Shown here piece by piece: positions 38,202 through 51,056 of a DNA stretch of 64,000 bases; position 1 is the first letter of the stretch; each line of letters starts with the position of its first letter. The position numbers and the translations under genes are program-made. Below the pieces are notes generated by a model. It was not told the DNA's origin and made no database searches. It saw only the letters and a program-made list of their open reading frames with translations. This stretch comes from Chaetorhynchus papuensis (taxonomy: Eukaryota > Chordata > Aves > Passeriformes > Rhipiduridae), in assembly GCA_013396525.1 (NCBI GenBank), contig VWYX01000008.1:1736001-1800000 (forward strand), read 5' to 3'.

Positions 38202-38221
38202 AAAAAAAAAAAAAAAAAAAA
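38202..38221 (+). repeat. Poly(A) run of 20
   Basis: Twenty consecutive A, ten bases before the CR1 3' end complement. CR1 itself does not use poly(A), so this is either slippage-prone DNA or the tail of an unrecognised retrocopy upstream. Confidence 0.95.
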
Positions 38222-38230
38222 GTATTAACT

Positions 38231-38540
38231 TCATAGAACCATAGAATCATTTGGGTTGGAAGGGACTTTTAAGTTCATCCAGTTCCAGTTCCCCGGCTGT
38301 GGGAAGGTACACTTTCTACTAGACCTACACCTTCTACTAGACCGAGTTGCTCAAAGTCCTGGCCAACCTGTCCTTGAACACTTCCAGGATGGAACATCCA
38401 CAACTTCTCTGGGCAGCCTGTGCCAGGATCTCACCACCCTCACATGGCAGAATTTCTTCCTAATATCTAATCTAAGTCTACCCTCTTTTCGGTTTGAACA
38501 CATTACCCCTTGTGTTCTTCCATTATCAATTATTATGGTG
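38231..38540 (-). mobile_element. CR1 LINE, 3' end fragment (about 310 bases)
   Basis: The + strand starts TCATAGAACCATAGAATCAT and continues with GGGTTGGAAGGGACTTTTAA, GTTGCTCAAAGTCCTGGCCA, 'cagcctgtgccaggatctca', 'aatttcttcctaatatctaa' and 'accccttgtgttcttcca'. These are the ordered blocks of the bird CR1 3' region in reverse complement. Within it the 'ttctactagacctacac' unit is duplicated in tandem (about 38306-38342), a private change of this copy. The ORF at 38256-38600 reads the antisense of this repeat and is not a gene. Confidence 0.95.
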
Positions 38541-40121
38541 GGCATTTATGAGGGAGCTACTGTCATGACATCCAGGAAAAATGTACATCAGAGCAAATAA
38601 TGTTTTCCTGGTTTATACTTTCTTAACTAAACTGTAGAAGCTGGGTTTGATATCAAACTTCTTGAAGTCAACAGAAAACTGCCTTGGCGAGTCCACTGCC
38701 TTTGGGTCAGGCTCATGGTGAAAACAGTTGTTCACACCTTGCTAATCTTGAATCCATTTCAGCTGCTCTCTCACAATCACTTTTAATTCTTTTTCTTACA
38801 GCTCGGTTGTGGAAATAATGCCTTCATCAAATTTGGGGAAGTACAACTGGGAAGGGAGTTTGGGAACCACATGTCTTGGGGAAGCATGCTAAGTGATCTA
38901 AAACAAAACATACATGTTTCTCCCATTTTTTCTCTGAGAAGTCAGATACTTTTAATTACTGCAGTCCACTCAGCAGCTGAACACCAGCAACTGCACATGT
39001 TATTTGTCCACTGCTGTGTGGTGTTTGCACTGACTCACTACCTCGTGTTTGGGCTAAGGGCACACATGTGCCACTTCCCACAGCTCAGCTGACACAGAGT
39101 GGTTCATTAAGCCACAGTAACATGATCATATTTTAAGAACCCTAATTGTCATAACTGTGGCTATCACGAATTTGCTGTGGTTGCATTGAAATCTACCAAG
39201 TATCACCAGTATGAAATCTTCATTAAAAAGCAAAAGCTTTTTATTTACTTCTCCTCTTCTGCCCAAATTAAATACCCGAGTTGCTCAGTAATTCATTTCC
39301 AAGTGCCAGCAACCCAGATCCTATTCGCTGTTAAAAACCAATTTTTGTTTTCATCTTGTTTCTGCCCAGATCCTTCTGTTATTTATTCCCTGTGTTCATC
39401 ACGGCGAGTTGCCCAACACAAGCATTATCCACAGCAGTAAGAGCATGGACGCTGATGGGCCAGCAGAATCAGAGCTGCAAAGCAGATATCAGGCCTGACT
39501 GACACTACAACTGGATCTTTAGTTGTCCTTCATATTGCTTCCTACTGAAGGAAAAAACATCTTGCAGTAACATGGGCAGCTCAGATCCAGCACTTGTGAG
39601 AAATTTGCAATGTGAAGGACAGCCCTTCTCTTCTGTGATGTGGGCTTCAATCCACAAAACATTTGGACTCATGCTTTTCTGGTGTTGAAGTGCCTGGAAG
39701 AATTATAGCTTCCATGCTCTTAAGACAGGGTACAACAGGACACGATCACACTTCGCACCTTGCAATCATCATGTGACACACGAAAAAGAGAAAGTTTCTT
39801 TGTTTCCTTATGCAGATTTGCTTGGTAAGGCCTCCTCTTGCAGTCGTCTACTGAAAGACAAACCCAAACACCAGAAACCTATCATAAGTTGCAAGCAAAG
39901 TTTCTATGAGATGAACTATGAACTTTAAAAAGTCTGGAATCTTTAGCAATTGCTTATTGCCTGCAGGATAGATGCAGTTAGTATAGTGCCTTGTGGGCAT
40001 GCCCTTAGCTGCAATCCTCATTGATGTTCTTTTGCTACTGCTTTCAAAACTGTTAAAATTCCTTCGCTCAAGTGTTCTTAGCACTTATGTTGATAGGGAA
40101 TACTTCAAAGGATACATCTTT
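38541..40121. other. Unique DNA, one weak exon-like frame
   Basis: A pyrimidine tract ending TTACAG at 38798 is followed by an open frame in one register from 38799 to 39092 (LGCGNNAFIKFGEVQL...). No protein family was recognised and no strong donor site was seen, so I do not call an exon. Confidence 0.45.
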
Positions 40122-40532
40122 ACTTTATCAAATCTGTTGTAATTTTGTAGACAGAATCAAAGAGTTTCATTTTAAGTCTAGTCAAGTTAGCCAACCGTCC
40201 TAAGCTCAAGAAATCAATTCCACGTTGCCATGTAATCAACCCAAACGAGAAGCCTGGAACATAATAGTGCAAACTTCTCCTGGATGAAACTACATTTACT
40301 ACTGGAAATAATTTTGTCCCATTATTCTTACATTCTTTTTCTATTTCTCTCATTCTTCTTAAAGCTTCCTTGATGTATTCAACTCCATGGCTGTATTGAT
40401 AAGCAGCTGACACATCAGTCCCCAAACACAGCTCTCAATGGTGTCTGTTGAAAGCACAGCATCATGTACTTGCTTCTTTTTCTCACAGAAGTTTCCTCTG
40501 GCACAAAAAACTTGCTGGGTGTTCTCATGCCG
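40122..40532 (-). pseudogene. Gene-like reading frames split by a frame change, unidentified
   Basis: On the minus strand the sequence from 40425 down to 40122 is open for 101 codons and has protein-like composition, with a charged helix-like stretch GVEYIKEALRRMREIEKE followed by KNNGTKLFPVVNVVSS and later LGRLANLTRLKMKLFDSVYK. The frame is preceded by TGA, but a second register from 40532 (RHENTQQVFCARGNF then KKKQVHDAVLSTDTIESC) runs into the same position, so the two could be halves of one coding sequence disrupted by a small indel near 40420. The first frame has no ATG at its start (it opens with TTG after a stop). Downstream, towards 39840, stops occur in all frames. I do not recognise the protein and suggest no function. 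Chance is the main alternative. Confidence 0.3.
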
Positions 40533-42314
40533 TTATTACAACAGCAAGGCATTTAATGAGGGTCCATGCACTTGGCAAGCTTTTATGAACAAATAGAAAA
40601 AGACAAAACAGGAGTTTTGCAGCTGAAGTCCTGGGCATTATCCTGCACCTACTGCAGCAACAAAAACACTTTTTTTCTCTTAAAAACTTAAATACGATTG
40701 TAAACCTTATGCCAGTGCTACTGACTCATCCCTCATGTTGTGTTTGGTGCCACACATAACTGTGATTCTAGCTGAAGCTTTAGTTTGGATTATTATGAAT
40801 TCTATAGTTATGATACAAAAGGGATTTTTTTTTAGGTTTTCTTTTTTTTCCAACTTGTAAAATATTTTTAGAGAGAATCTAAACTGAAGGAAGAGATCTG
40901 AACACACTAAAAAATTTCTGCAGGGAAAAATTCATGCAAAGCCTGAAAAGTTGCAAACCTTTTTAGTGACATGCTTATCCTCATCGGGAACCAGATGAAT
41001 TGTTCAGAACAGAAGTTACATAGAAAGGTTATCAACAATCTCCATCCATATCCCAGTTGCATGAACAGACCTGTGAAAACCATCCTTACTGGTATGCAGG
41101 ACCTGGCCTGCTTCAGACTTCAGGAATCAAAAGATCAGTTTGGTTCTGCGCTTTCCAAAAGTCTTTTCTCAAGTGTAGGATCAGACAGGTTTTGTCTCAA
41201 GTGAGATTCACAGCCTTCAGAACCATTATTAAGTTCCTTACAATACATCTCATAGCATATACAACAGACTGCTGATTATTCCCCTCTGGGGAAACATGGC
41301 TCTCAGAAGCTATCCAAAATCAGTCTAAATTCAAAGATGCAAAATATGTGGTAGAACAGTTATACGACTTCCATTTAAAAAGCCCTAGAGATGCAAAATT
41401 AACCCTGTCTCAACAACGACAATTCACTCTGCAGAGTATCCCCAGTTTCCAGAAGGAGTATATTCTCTTTCCTTGTGAATTTAACCTCAGAAAATTTTCC
41501 CTGATATTTGGATTCAGTTTTTACTGTCAATGGTATTTTGATTAGGCCATGAAACACTAAAAAAATGTGTCCCGTGCTAATGCTATATTCACTTGGAAAA
41601 CACAGTTCTTAAAATTTTCAGCATTGAAATGAAATGGTCATAGTCATGTGGACTTTAACAAGGTTTCCATGTTAAAGAAGACACACTCCACAAAGACTTT
41701 AATTCCTGCTTTGTTATCTACATCTTCTGACAAGGAACTGACCTGGAATGTGTCCTGGAGCCTAAAAGAAATGACAAACCAAAGGCAAGGCATCTGCAGC
41801 CACTCACACTGGCTCCAACACACTGCCTTTTGAGTGAATAAAGTTTCCATGTTCTCACCAGCTTAAAGCCATGGTAAAGTCTCTGCAGAAGGCCAAACCA
41901 AAAAAATCCAGGTGAAGTATGTACAGAAGTACATAAACATGTATTAGAAACAAACAAAATCAAAGATTACAGCATAGCTTACATATCACTTTCTTTGTCT
42001 TGTGCTTCCAGCTGCCTGGCTCAAGGCCTTCACTACATATGAAATTTGTTGACACGGAGTTCAGGCTTCACAAGGCCAGGTTTCAGAGCAGAAGCTCTGT
42101 GTGTGTTTGTGTATTTACATATATACAATTAAGTTTATTTGTTCTATTTAAATACAATGACACCCCATCTTTTGCCTGAGTATCAAAGGATGGCCTCTGA
42201 AGTAAATGATTCACTTTGACATCACAGCCAGAGGACAGCTGATGAGGTGTAGGTGTATGTCCTGGAATGCAATACACCAGTGCACAAAGGAGAGATAAAA
42301 AGTGTCTGTGGATA
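40533..42314. other. Unique DNA, no supported gene
   Basis: Small overlapping frames on both strands at 40971-41275 and 41644-41963 have no recognised domain. No repeats were recognised. Confidence 0.5.
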
Positions 42315-42390
42315 TCATAGAATCATTAAGGTCAGAAATTATTATTAAGATCATCATGTCCAACTACTGACTTAATATCAATCCAGAAAG
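42315..42390 (-). mobile_element. CR1-type LINE, short 3' end scrap
   Basis: The + strand begins TCATAGAATCATTAAGGTCA and continues 'aagatcatcatgtccaacta', the complement of a CR1 3' terminus (GTTGGACTxGATGATCTT ... ATTCTATGA). It is more diverged than the copies at 22.6 and 38.2 kb. The left edge is clear; the right edge fades after about 75 bases. Confidence 0.75.
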
Positions 42391-45300
42391 CATCTGTGTG
42401 CTTGTGTGGAGAGCTTTCTACCTGACAGGACCCTCTCATGCCCGCCTACAACGTGTGCACAGAGGCGTAAGCAGGCACTGACAACCAGAGGAGTGTACAA
42501 AGTGTGTGTGGACGTGCCAATTAGGCTGACAACTCCCATGCTGACAAGTCCTAGCTCTGAATCCTGCAATTCCAAACAGGTAGCAGTGAGAAGCAGAGTG
42601 GCTGGATCCGGTGCCGTGTGGGAGACAGGCAAAGAGGGAGCATTGCTGTGATTGACGTGTAAGCACTGTGCTACCCTGAGAGTCTTTGTAGTGTGACTTT
42701 ATGGTCTCTTTTTATTTTCCTTGGCGCTCCCCACAATTCATTTAGTTGCAGCACCACTTGAAGAGACTGTGGCATCTGGTGGGGAGGGAAGGAGGGGATC
42801 CACTTAAAACAACAGCAATTTTTAAAAAGAAAAGTTCTCCCTCAATATTTTAGCTGTCTAAATGTTTCACAAATGCTTTTGTGTTTCATACAAGCGAGAA
42901 TGTGAGGGGATTTTCACCTCTGCCCATGTGTGATGAAAGCAAGCAAACAGTGACACTGCTGTTAAATGGGCCCATTTCCAGAGTTTAGAAGGACTCTCAC
43001 TTGATACTCCCAACAAGAGATGTTCCTTGTTATTAACCTTTACATTAAGTTTGTGCAATTCCTGAGTGCTTTCCTCCAAATAGATATTCCCTTATGGCTG
43101 TTTTTTTTCCCTTTCTTCCCTTTTGAAACGGGAGTGCAATAAACATGCAGACTGACCCTGGTGCCAAAGCAGGCAAAATGTCCCCACGTCCCACAGCTGA
43201 CACAAACCTCCCTTCTCCTGGGGCGTGAGGAGGGAGGGTTGCCCTTCCAAAGGGTTAAGGCGTTTTCGAATACAGATTTGTATCTTGGGCACAGAAAACA
43301 GCACGTGGGGATGAACAAGAGAAAAAAAAGATCCTGTTTAGTTTCAGTGTGTGACATTTGCCTGGGGGAAGAAAGTGCAGAGCTCATTGGAAATCCTATT
43401 GTTGAAACTCTGACCAGTCAGTTATAAAGTGTCATGATTTAACATGCCAGAGTTGTTTCCATTTTCAGGGTCAATCGCTCCGTGTGTGTGTGTGTGTGTG
43501 TGCTTGTGGTGAGTCTCTGCATTTAAAGAAATACTTTCAGGTTTTAGGTTGCTTAATTTCCTTCACAAGAATCCTTTTTGTTTCCAGCAGAACAGATCTC
43601 CAGCAAGATTGCCTCCTAAACAGCATGTGGAGGCACATTTTCCAACATCAAATCCTCTGATCAAAGCAACAAAAGTTAGAGATTGAAGCAATAATTATGA
43701 CCTTGATCAGGGTTTATTCTGTTACATGATTAATCATACACAGCGTTTAGAAATATCAGGTGCCTGCCTGCTGAAATATCAGCTGAAAACACCACTTACA
43801 AAATAGCTAGAATAAAGGTCAACAAATCTGAGCTTGTTACAGCAACCTGCAAGTCCTACACACTTCACTGTTTAGACATCAGTTTGCGATACCAGGTTTT
43901 TTTTATGACTCTGGGCTTTGTTACCAACTTACCATTAATAGGGTTCAGCCAATGCAGATCTTTTGACTCTTTTTCTCTCTCTGTCCTCACCTGTCAGCCT
44001 TCTCTTCATCAACTATATTTATTACAATCAAGCCCTGTCAACTGTCACAGCTTACATACAGTCTGCCAGTAAATATGTCTTTCCAGTCATTAGACATTCC
44101 TTCCAGTCACCTTGGGATTTCTACCTTGTCTATCTCACTCCAAAAAAACTTTTGTTCAGAAGTATTAGACTCCCACAGAGCAGTGTCAGCTTGGGGCCAT
44201 TACTGTAGGAAGTGACAGAAAACACCAAACTGTCACTCATTAGGATCTAGTTTTTCCAGAGTTGATGTAAGTCAGATTTAGCCCCAAAACGAATCATGAT
44301 TTATTTAATATATTTGCTTCTACAAGTGTCAGCTCATCAACTTAAAATGTTTCTCCTTTAACTCTATTGAGGCCTGTACAGAAAGTTTTCTTTGAAACCT
44401 AGTTTTTGCTCTAAGGCTTGATAATTAGAACAGAATCAAGAACAGTCAAGTTTCTGCTCTACAGGTGCACTTTATTGGCCCTCAGTTTTATAATTGTATG
44501 TACAAAGCATTCACGTTAGAATTAAGGCTGGACACGTGAGAAAATGCCACCTGGTGGGTAAGTGCTTTTTATGCTGGCTCCCAAGTCTGAGGTGAGATTA
44601 TAAATCTATAGATAAATTTAAAGAGAGAAAAACAATTAGCTAAGGAAGCAAGGACGGAAAAAAAGAAAATAATTTCTATTATTTCCTGGTTATGCTGCGA
44701 ACTGTCTCTCCAAAGGATCTATAGTCTTATCCAGGGCGAAACAGCACCAGTGAGGTATATTCATAGGTGCTTCTGCAATTGCACCCACAGTAAAAGCCTC
44801 TGATGAGAGGCATAAACTCCCAACAGTCCCCTGCCTCCCACAGGCTTCTGTGTCAAGCTGGTTGGTACAGGGATGCATACAGCTATTTCATGCCATGTGG
44901 AGTCAGGGAGTCAGTGGATCACAGAGAAATGTAAAAGTAATGGGTGGCATTGCCAGTGGAAAAAGTGAGAGGAAAGAAAGGAGGGATAAAGGTCCAGGAT
45001 CGTTAACTCAGAAGATTTGAATTGCTTGTACCTCATCACTGCAGTAAAGAGTCAGGTCTGTCACTGGCAGGAAACAACACAGCTCCAGTGAATTTACAGA
45101 GCACAGACTCACAGAGATAAGTAACACAGAGAAGATGTCAGCAGCCAGATTTTGCTCCAAATAAGGATATCATCATTAGTGATTCACTTATGTAGCAGCT
45201 ATTACAGACTGTAGGGGACCATGCAGTATTAGAAATAGTGTGTTTGTACCAATGATTGGTTTCACTATCAAAAGGCAAACATCTCTGAGGTGGAAAGGGT

Positions 45301-48300
45301 GTCTATAAAATCACAGGTTATTGTACAGGAATATACACACAAGTGGTACAGAGTAAATTAACTGTCCCATAAATCGTAAGTCATTTGGAATTTTTAGTGG
45401 ACACAATTATTAACTTCTTGTGCTTTCTTTTCTGTCTGTGGAAGTAATGATTCCTGCCACAAATTGCCATCTGAGGTTAAATATGGAGCACAGATTATGA
45501 TAGTCATCAAGGGGGTGAGCAGGGCTTAAGAATCATCTACAGCATTCCTAATAACCATGACTGAACAGGCGTGGCCCTGAAAACTGTGTGGATGGGAACA
45601 GGTTTCACCATCAGGGATACTGCAAACTGTAGATCATTTGAGGTTTCCATCCTAAAACATGGGATCCATCCCCAGTGTTACTCCTGACCAGTCATATGTG
45701 GCTTCAGCCATCTCAGGATGCCACCACAAGGGCAGCAATGAACACCAGGACATTTAGAAATACTTGCTTGGAACCACATTCTGGCCAAAAAATATTTGGA
45801 AACCACATTTTAGTGTTGTGTGGTCTATCAAAAAGGTGATCCTTCAATATTACGCTGTTAGCAGAAAAGATCAGCTGGAAATGCTTCTGCCTATCTCAAA
45901 CAAATACACCAGCATGAAAAAGTTCTGTGGATGCACATTTTTGTGATCGGGAAGTGGAGATTAGAGGATTTAAGGGACCTTTCTGCAAGGAAACATGTGC
46001 TTGCTGCTGAACTTGCCCTCAGACTTCCTCCCCACATTTTGCCTCTCAGGTGTTCTAGGAAACCAGCCTACAAAACCCTACCTCATCACAGCCCAGACTC
46101 CAACAAAGTCAGCATGTTTTGGACCAGCCCTAGAATTTTAAGTTTACGCAGGAGAGGGCAAATCAATTGTCACAAAGCGATTTCAGAAGGGAAGAAGTGA
46201 CCACAATTATACCAGCCACACTGGGAAACAAATAACAGGACCCAGCAGAGTCTGAAAAAGAAGAGGACATGGCAGGGACACGGCAAACGTATCCTCAGTG
46301 TGTTCCTCTGTGAAACCCAAAGCAAGATCTGTAGCAGAACAGCCTAAGGAGGTGGGTGTCCATAACACAGCATGATTTCCACCTGCCCTGCAGGAGCTGT
46401 AAGAGCTACCTTTTCATAGGAAGGCAATAATTCCTGTCTCCCTTGCTTCCCATAGGGAATCTGTCCAGCATGCTGTCAAAGGACAACATGACTCAACCAA
46501 AATCAGCTTCAGACCTTGCTGAAACTCCAGTTCTGCACCGTCATTCCCATCATACCTTTGATTTTTAAGTACTTTTTCCCTCAAATATATCCTTTCATTA
46601 CAGAAAAAATCCTGAACCAATCTAAAGCCCTTCATCACCGGCCCTAAAGAGGATGTTCTAAAAATGAGACAGTAGATTCTGTTTGACAAATCATCTAAAA
46701 TACTTCCACCCACCTGACTGCTGCACTCAGCTTCCTTGGTATGAAAAAAGACTAAAGAAATGCTTGTGTGTTGGCTGCAGCAACACAATTACAGAAATTG
46801 CTACCAACAAAGAAAATAATAACTGCTGGAGGTAGAGACGAGGGAAGCGGTGGGGGGAAGGAGAAATGAAGGGAACCTCAAGGTTAAATGAGCAATGGGT
46901 CGGGGCACACACAAACAAACGAAAACAACAGAAATCTTTCAGCATAATTTTGAAAGTAAAGGCAGACTGAATTGTATTGTGCAGGTGTACAGAAAGCACT
47001 TTGCTGCATTATGCCATCTCAAGTTCTTGTTCCTATTTCCTTTTGTCAAGAGGTCTTTGATTGAAGACAAGATTGTCTTCCAAAGAAAGGATAAAATGCA
47101 ATGTGAATAGCTCAAGTGATAGACTGCAGTATCTTGGACGCTGCAAGAAAAAGCAATGCTAATGGATTTGTACAGTAAATAATATGGGGCAAGAGGAAGA
47201 AACAATCAGGCCTCACACAAATATAGAGAAGCTTGCTTGAGTCTTCATAATTTGCAGTGATTGCCATTCAGCTCCATGTACTTCAGGTTTGAGTAGAAGT
47301 GCTTCCGAATTTCCCCTATGAAAGTCAGAGAGCCACAACTATAATGTACATTAAGCCCTGATTTTTTATTACCTTTTTCTTTCTGATTTGCTAGTTTCCC
47401 ACAACTGCTTGTTGCAACACAGCTGTCTTCATTCCCGAGGAATGGTGCACTCCTAATGGATCATAGCAGGAGCCCTGCAAGCTCGGGCAGAGAGGCCTGG
47501 CTCCCTGACTGGTACCCATGGTCACAAAGCGTTTCCTCTGGTCCACAAATGAATGGACCAAATTTCGTAGGGATCTTCTGTAGCCATGTGAAGTGAATTT
47601 TACTCTTCAAGATACCTGTCTCACCTGAAGTTTTGCCAGTTCAGTGGGAGATAAGGACCTGATAAGCAGGCAGAGGTAAGGCTCTAAATGAGCTCCAGGA
47701 AAGGAGAGTAAAAATCACTTGCTGCAAACATCCTGCTGAATTAAACTTGTGTCACAAAAAGTTGCAAAGAGAGGCAGGAAAGTGAATGCACTGTGACTTT
47801 CAAGGCTGGGTTGCTGTGCTGTGTCTGGAGTTGAATGCACACTTCCTGCTGTGTTAGAATCACAGAACACACGACAGCAGTTCTGCTGCACGACTGGCAG
47901 GCTGCTGACACCAAAGCTCGGCAGGTTGGAGATGTCAGAGGACACAGAGTCAGCACAGTCTTGTCTTCACCTAGCCCAGAAAAATGAGTCTTCAAGCACC
48001 ACTCCCAGTACAGCTTTGTGAAGGGCTGTGCTCTCCCCAGATGGGGTGTAGTGGGAAGGATGCACAGGTGAGCTGTGGTTTACACAGCTCCACAGATCTG
48101 ACTCCACCTTTCCAGTCCCCCTACTTACCTTCACCCTGCCAGCCCCTCTGCTCTGCTCCTCTCCTCTCACTGCACATACAACACCTGCCTCGCTCCTTCT
48201 GATCCTTCTCCACCAACCTTTCTCAAGGGCTTTCTCCAGTTACAGCCATAGCCACTGTCCCTGGCTCCCACTCCTTCTTCCCCTGCAATTATGTCCTTCT

Positions 48301-49949
48301 CCCAGCTCCCATCTCTCACTCACAGCACTGCTCACTCTCTAATCCACTCTTATCACACCAGCTAAGCCTTCCCACTTCTGCTCCTTTCCAGCCCTTCTTG
48401 TTTAGTTCTGGGCCCAAATGTTGCTCCCTCAGAGGCTTGTCCTTGTCATCGTGGTGTTCATCAGCATGGCTGCCTTCCCTTTCCTCTACCATGTCCCACG
48501 CACCAGCAGAGGAGATGTCAAAAAAAGACAGCATGGTTTGGGAAGTTTTTTTTGCCTAAAGCTATTAAAGTACTTGTCTTTGATCACGGTGAATTTTGTG
48601 CCACAGGTTTCACAGTCCTGGGTGTTACTGGGTTCTTTTCTCTAGCTTGTGTTGGGGATTGATTTCTGCCTGCACTCTGTAAGGGCTCTCTCAGGAAAAA
48701 ACCTCTTGTCTGGATGAAGTAAGAAGGCTCACTTTATTAGTGTCCATCATGACTCACTCTCAGGGAAAGGTGGAAAAATTGAGTTGCTTTGACCCAAATT
48801 CACCGCCAGTTAGGGCAGCACAGCAACCAGACTCAGGTGTTGGGCTCAGCTTTCCATCCACTAGAACACAGCAGAAAGTCTTTCTGAACCACTGAGAATA
48901 CCAGGTTTCAGAAACAAAACAAAACAAAATGAAAAAAAGTACACCCAGCTGCCTTTGGCCCTTCAGTTGAGATCAGTTGTGGTCTCGGTTTGAGGTCTGA
49001 CATGTGCTGGAGCAGGAATGACAGCACTCACTGGCAGGGGCATGTGCTCTGTGATCTAACAGACCTTTCCTGCCATTAACTCCTCTGATCCTGTGATTTG
49101 GTTGGCCTGTGGGTACACTGTGCACTTACCTGGAGATGCACAAGGAACTGTGGGATGCCATCACACTGTCAAGACCCTTCAAGAAATACCACCAGCAGAA
49201 GACTTTCAGGAAATGTCACCACATCATCATCCACTTCAGCTGCTGACTTCGTGGTGCTGTTTCCTGGAGCCATCTCATCCTGTTCAGGAAAAACAGAAAG
49301 GGTAAAAGAGGTGAAATATGAACAGTAAAAGCACCATTATCTGGTTTTCTAGCTATCAAGAGCCCAGAGTGAACACCAGGACTTCAAGTGCCTCTTCAAT
49401 CACCCAGCTGACTCAGAAAGCTCGGGAGGTGGTAGTGGTAGGAGACTTTGTAGACCACTAAATCAAACCAGAAAAGAGGACATGTTCCTCCTTAAGATCT
49501 CTCTGGAACACAGCAAGGGGAACATTTGCACAGTTAGGGGGTCCTCAATTCGGGAGGCATATGCTAGAGGTCTCATGCAGCTGGTAAATAAAGCATTACT
49601 TGGGTTTCTCGACAGAATATGACAGAGAGAGAAAAAGAATTATAAAGGATAATTCCTTTTTCATTCCTGACTGCCAGGAGTTAATTAGTTACAGCCATGA
49701 AAGACGGTGGCCACTAGACACCTAGAGTTGCACCAATGATGCAAACAGGAGAGTCCAAGCAAGGAACATATGCAGTTGGCTCAAAAGAGCCAATTAATCA
49801 GAATAAATTGAAAGGAATAAGAAAAAAGACCGAAAAATGCAAATGAAGATTAAAGGTACTTTATAATGAATTTCTTAAGCAAGATAATTATGGATTTGCT
49901 GTTAAGTTTAATTCACATACTGTTTCAATTGAAATATTGGTATTTGCAG
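42391..49949. other. Seven and a half kilobases without a supported gene
   Basis: No exon, RNA gene or clear transposon was recognised. It includes a (GT)n run at 43482-43502, a pyrimidine-rich zone at 48090-48400 and an AAAAC-rich stretch near 48916-48946. Text at 44261-44285 resembles the old dispersed repeat. The words near 49050-49095 (gacctttcctgccattaact..) faintly resemble a CR1 end. At 49430-49450 the + strand could encode VVVVGDF, reminiscent of the LINE endonuclease GDFN motif upstream of the LINE at 50 kb, but the context is too eroded to call. Confidence 0.5.
43482..43502. repeat. (GT)n microsatellite
   Basis: About ten uninterrupted GT units following TCGCTCC. Confidence 0.97.
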
Positions 49950-50055
49950 TACTGATAAGGCACAGGATGAATGGGTGAAGAGCTGGCTACTTGGCAGATC
50001 TCCAAAATAAACTTGTCAACACAGAGTCGTCACTGAATGGGTTTTCTCCTTAACA
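49950..50055 (+). mobile_element. Possible LINE reverse transcriptase scrap (CR1/L3 type)
   Basis: In one register the DNA encodes DEWVKSWLLGRSPK, then after a stop HRVVTEWVFS. This resembles the CR1/L3 block WVxNWLxGRxQRVVVNGxxS found just before the VPQGS motif of the reverse transcriptase. It lies about 550 bases upstream of, and in the same orientation as, the LINE 3' end at 50.6-51.06 kb, so both may be one internally deleted copy. It is a weak match. Confidence 0.35.
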
Positions 50056-50599
50056 AATTTTTGCAATGACTAGTCCTGCTCTGCCTGCAACCAGCTGATG
50101 TTTTCTTGAGTGGATTCAGTAAACATCAATAGCCTCATGCATATGAATCAGGCTCAGTAAAAATTATGTCCACATTAGAACATCTCTGCAAATTGTTTTT
50201 GAAAACTTTCCTCTCTTTGTAAATATTTCTGACCTGCTCTCTCAAAGTCTTTGCTGATTACAGAGAGCCTGACAGGGGGACCAAAGACAATGCTGAGGAT
50301 GTGGGGGTGGCACTTGCAACACACAAGTCTCTTGGCAAGGTGGGAAGAATTCTAAGAGAAGGTGTTCTGATACATCCTGAAGCAAAATTACATAAATGGG
50401 AAAGCCTGCCCTTCAGAAGTGCCCATCTATGTCTGATGACTACAGAGGCATCCTGGCAGATGAGCTGAAATTTTGCTGATTTTTAGATACAAGAGCTTCT
50501 AGTTTGGTTAAACTGAGGTCGGATGATTCTCACCCTCTTGGCAAAGAAAAGAATAAGCAGGTTATAGAATACACCACAGGCAAGCATATGCTAAACTGT

Positions 50600-51056
50600 G
50601 GGATCCAGTTGTCATGTTAAAAAAGGGCATTATGAAATTGAAGGAGGTTCAGAAAAGAGCCACAGAAATGATTTACTGACTGTAGATAATGTTTGACAGT
50701 GCAAAACCTAAAGATTTCACGCTGTTTAATTTATCAAAAAGAAGATTAAAAGGTTACTTCATTGCAAGCATTATCTCATAGGAATGCCACGTACTGAAAT
50801 GCTCTTTAATCTAGCAAGAATGGCACAAATATTTAACATTGAGGGTGATTAGCCACTAGAATGAACCACCAAGGGAAGAGGTGGAGTCTCTCTTTCCTAA
50901 TGTCTTCAAATCAGGTCTGAACACTTTTCTGGCAGATGCGCATTAATCAAACAAAAGCTATGCTCTAGTCAGATGCAAGTTATGGGCTGAATGCAGGGAA
51001 AAATGGGTGAAAAAAGGATGCACTCCTGGCCTCAAAAATCTACAAATCTGTGAATG
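50600..51056 (+). mobile_element. Ancient CR1/L3-type LINE, 3' region
   Basis: Ordered blocks match the L3-like CR1 3' region common in turtles and crocodilians: GAGGTTCAGAAAAGAGCCAC, then 'ctgtttaatttatcaaaaag', 'aagattaaaaggttacttc', 'ctctttaatctagcaag', 'atatttaacattgagggtga', 'ttagccactagaatgaacca' and 'ccaagggaagaggtggagtc', ending 'ctggcctcaaaaatctacaa' and 'atctgtgaatg'. The terminal words correspond to the sense 3' end (AATCTATGAATCTATGA). Many indels and stops indicate great age. No coding capacity remains. Confidence 0.72.

Noticed and set aside
38256..38600. 114-codon frame
   Set aside because: It is the antisense translation of a CR1 fragment.
49050..49095. CR1-like end 'gacctttcctgccattaact'
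   Set aside because: One block only, the expected terminal ATTCTATGA units are not clear, and upstream CR1 text is missing.
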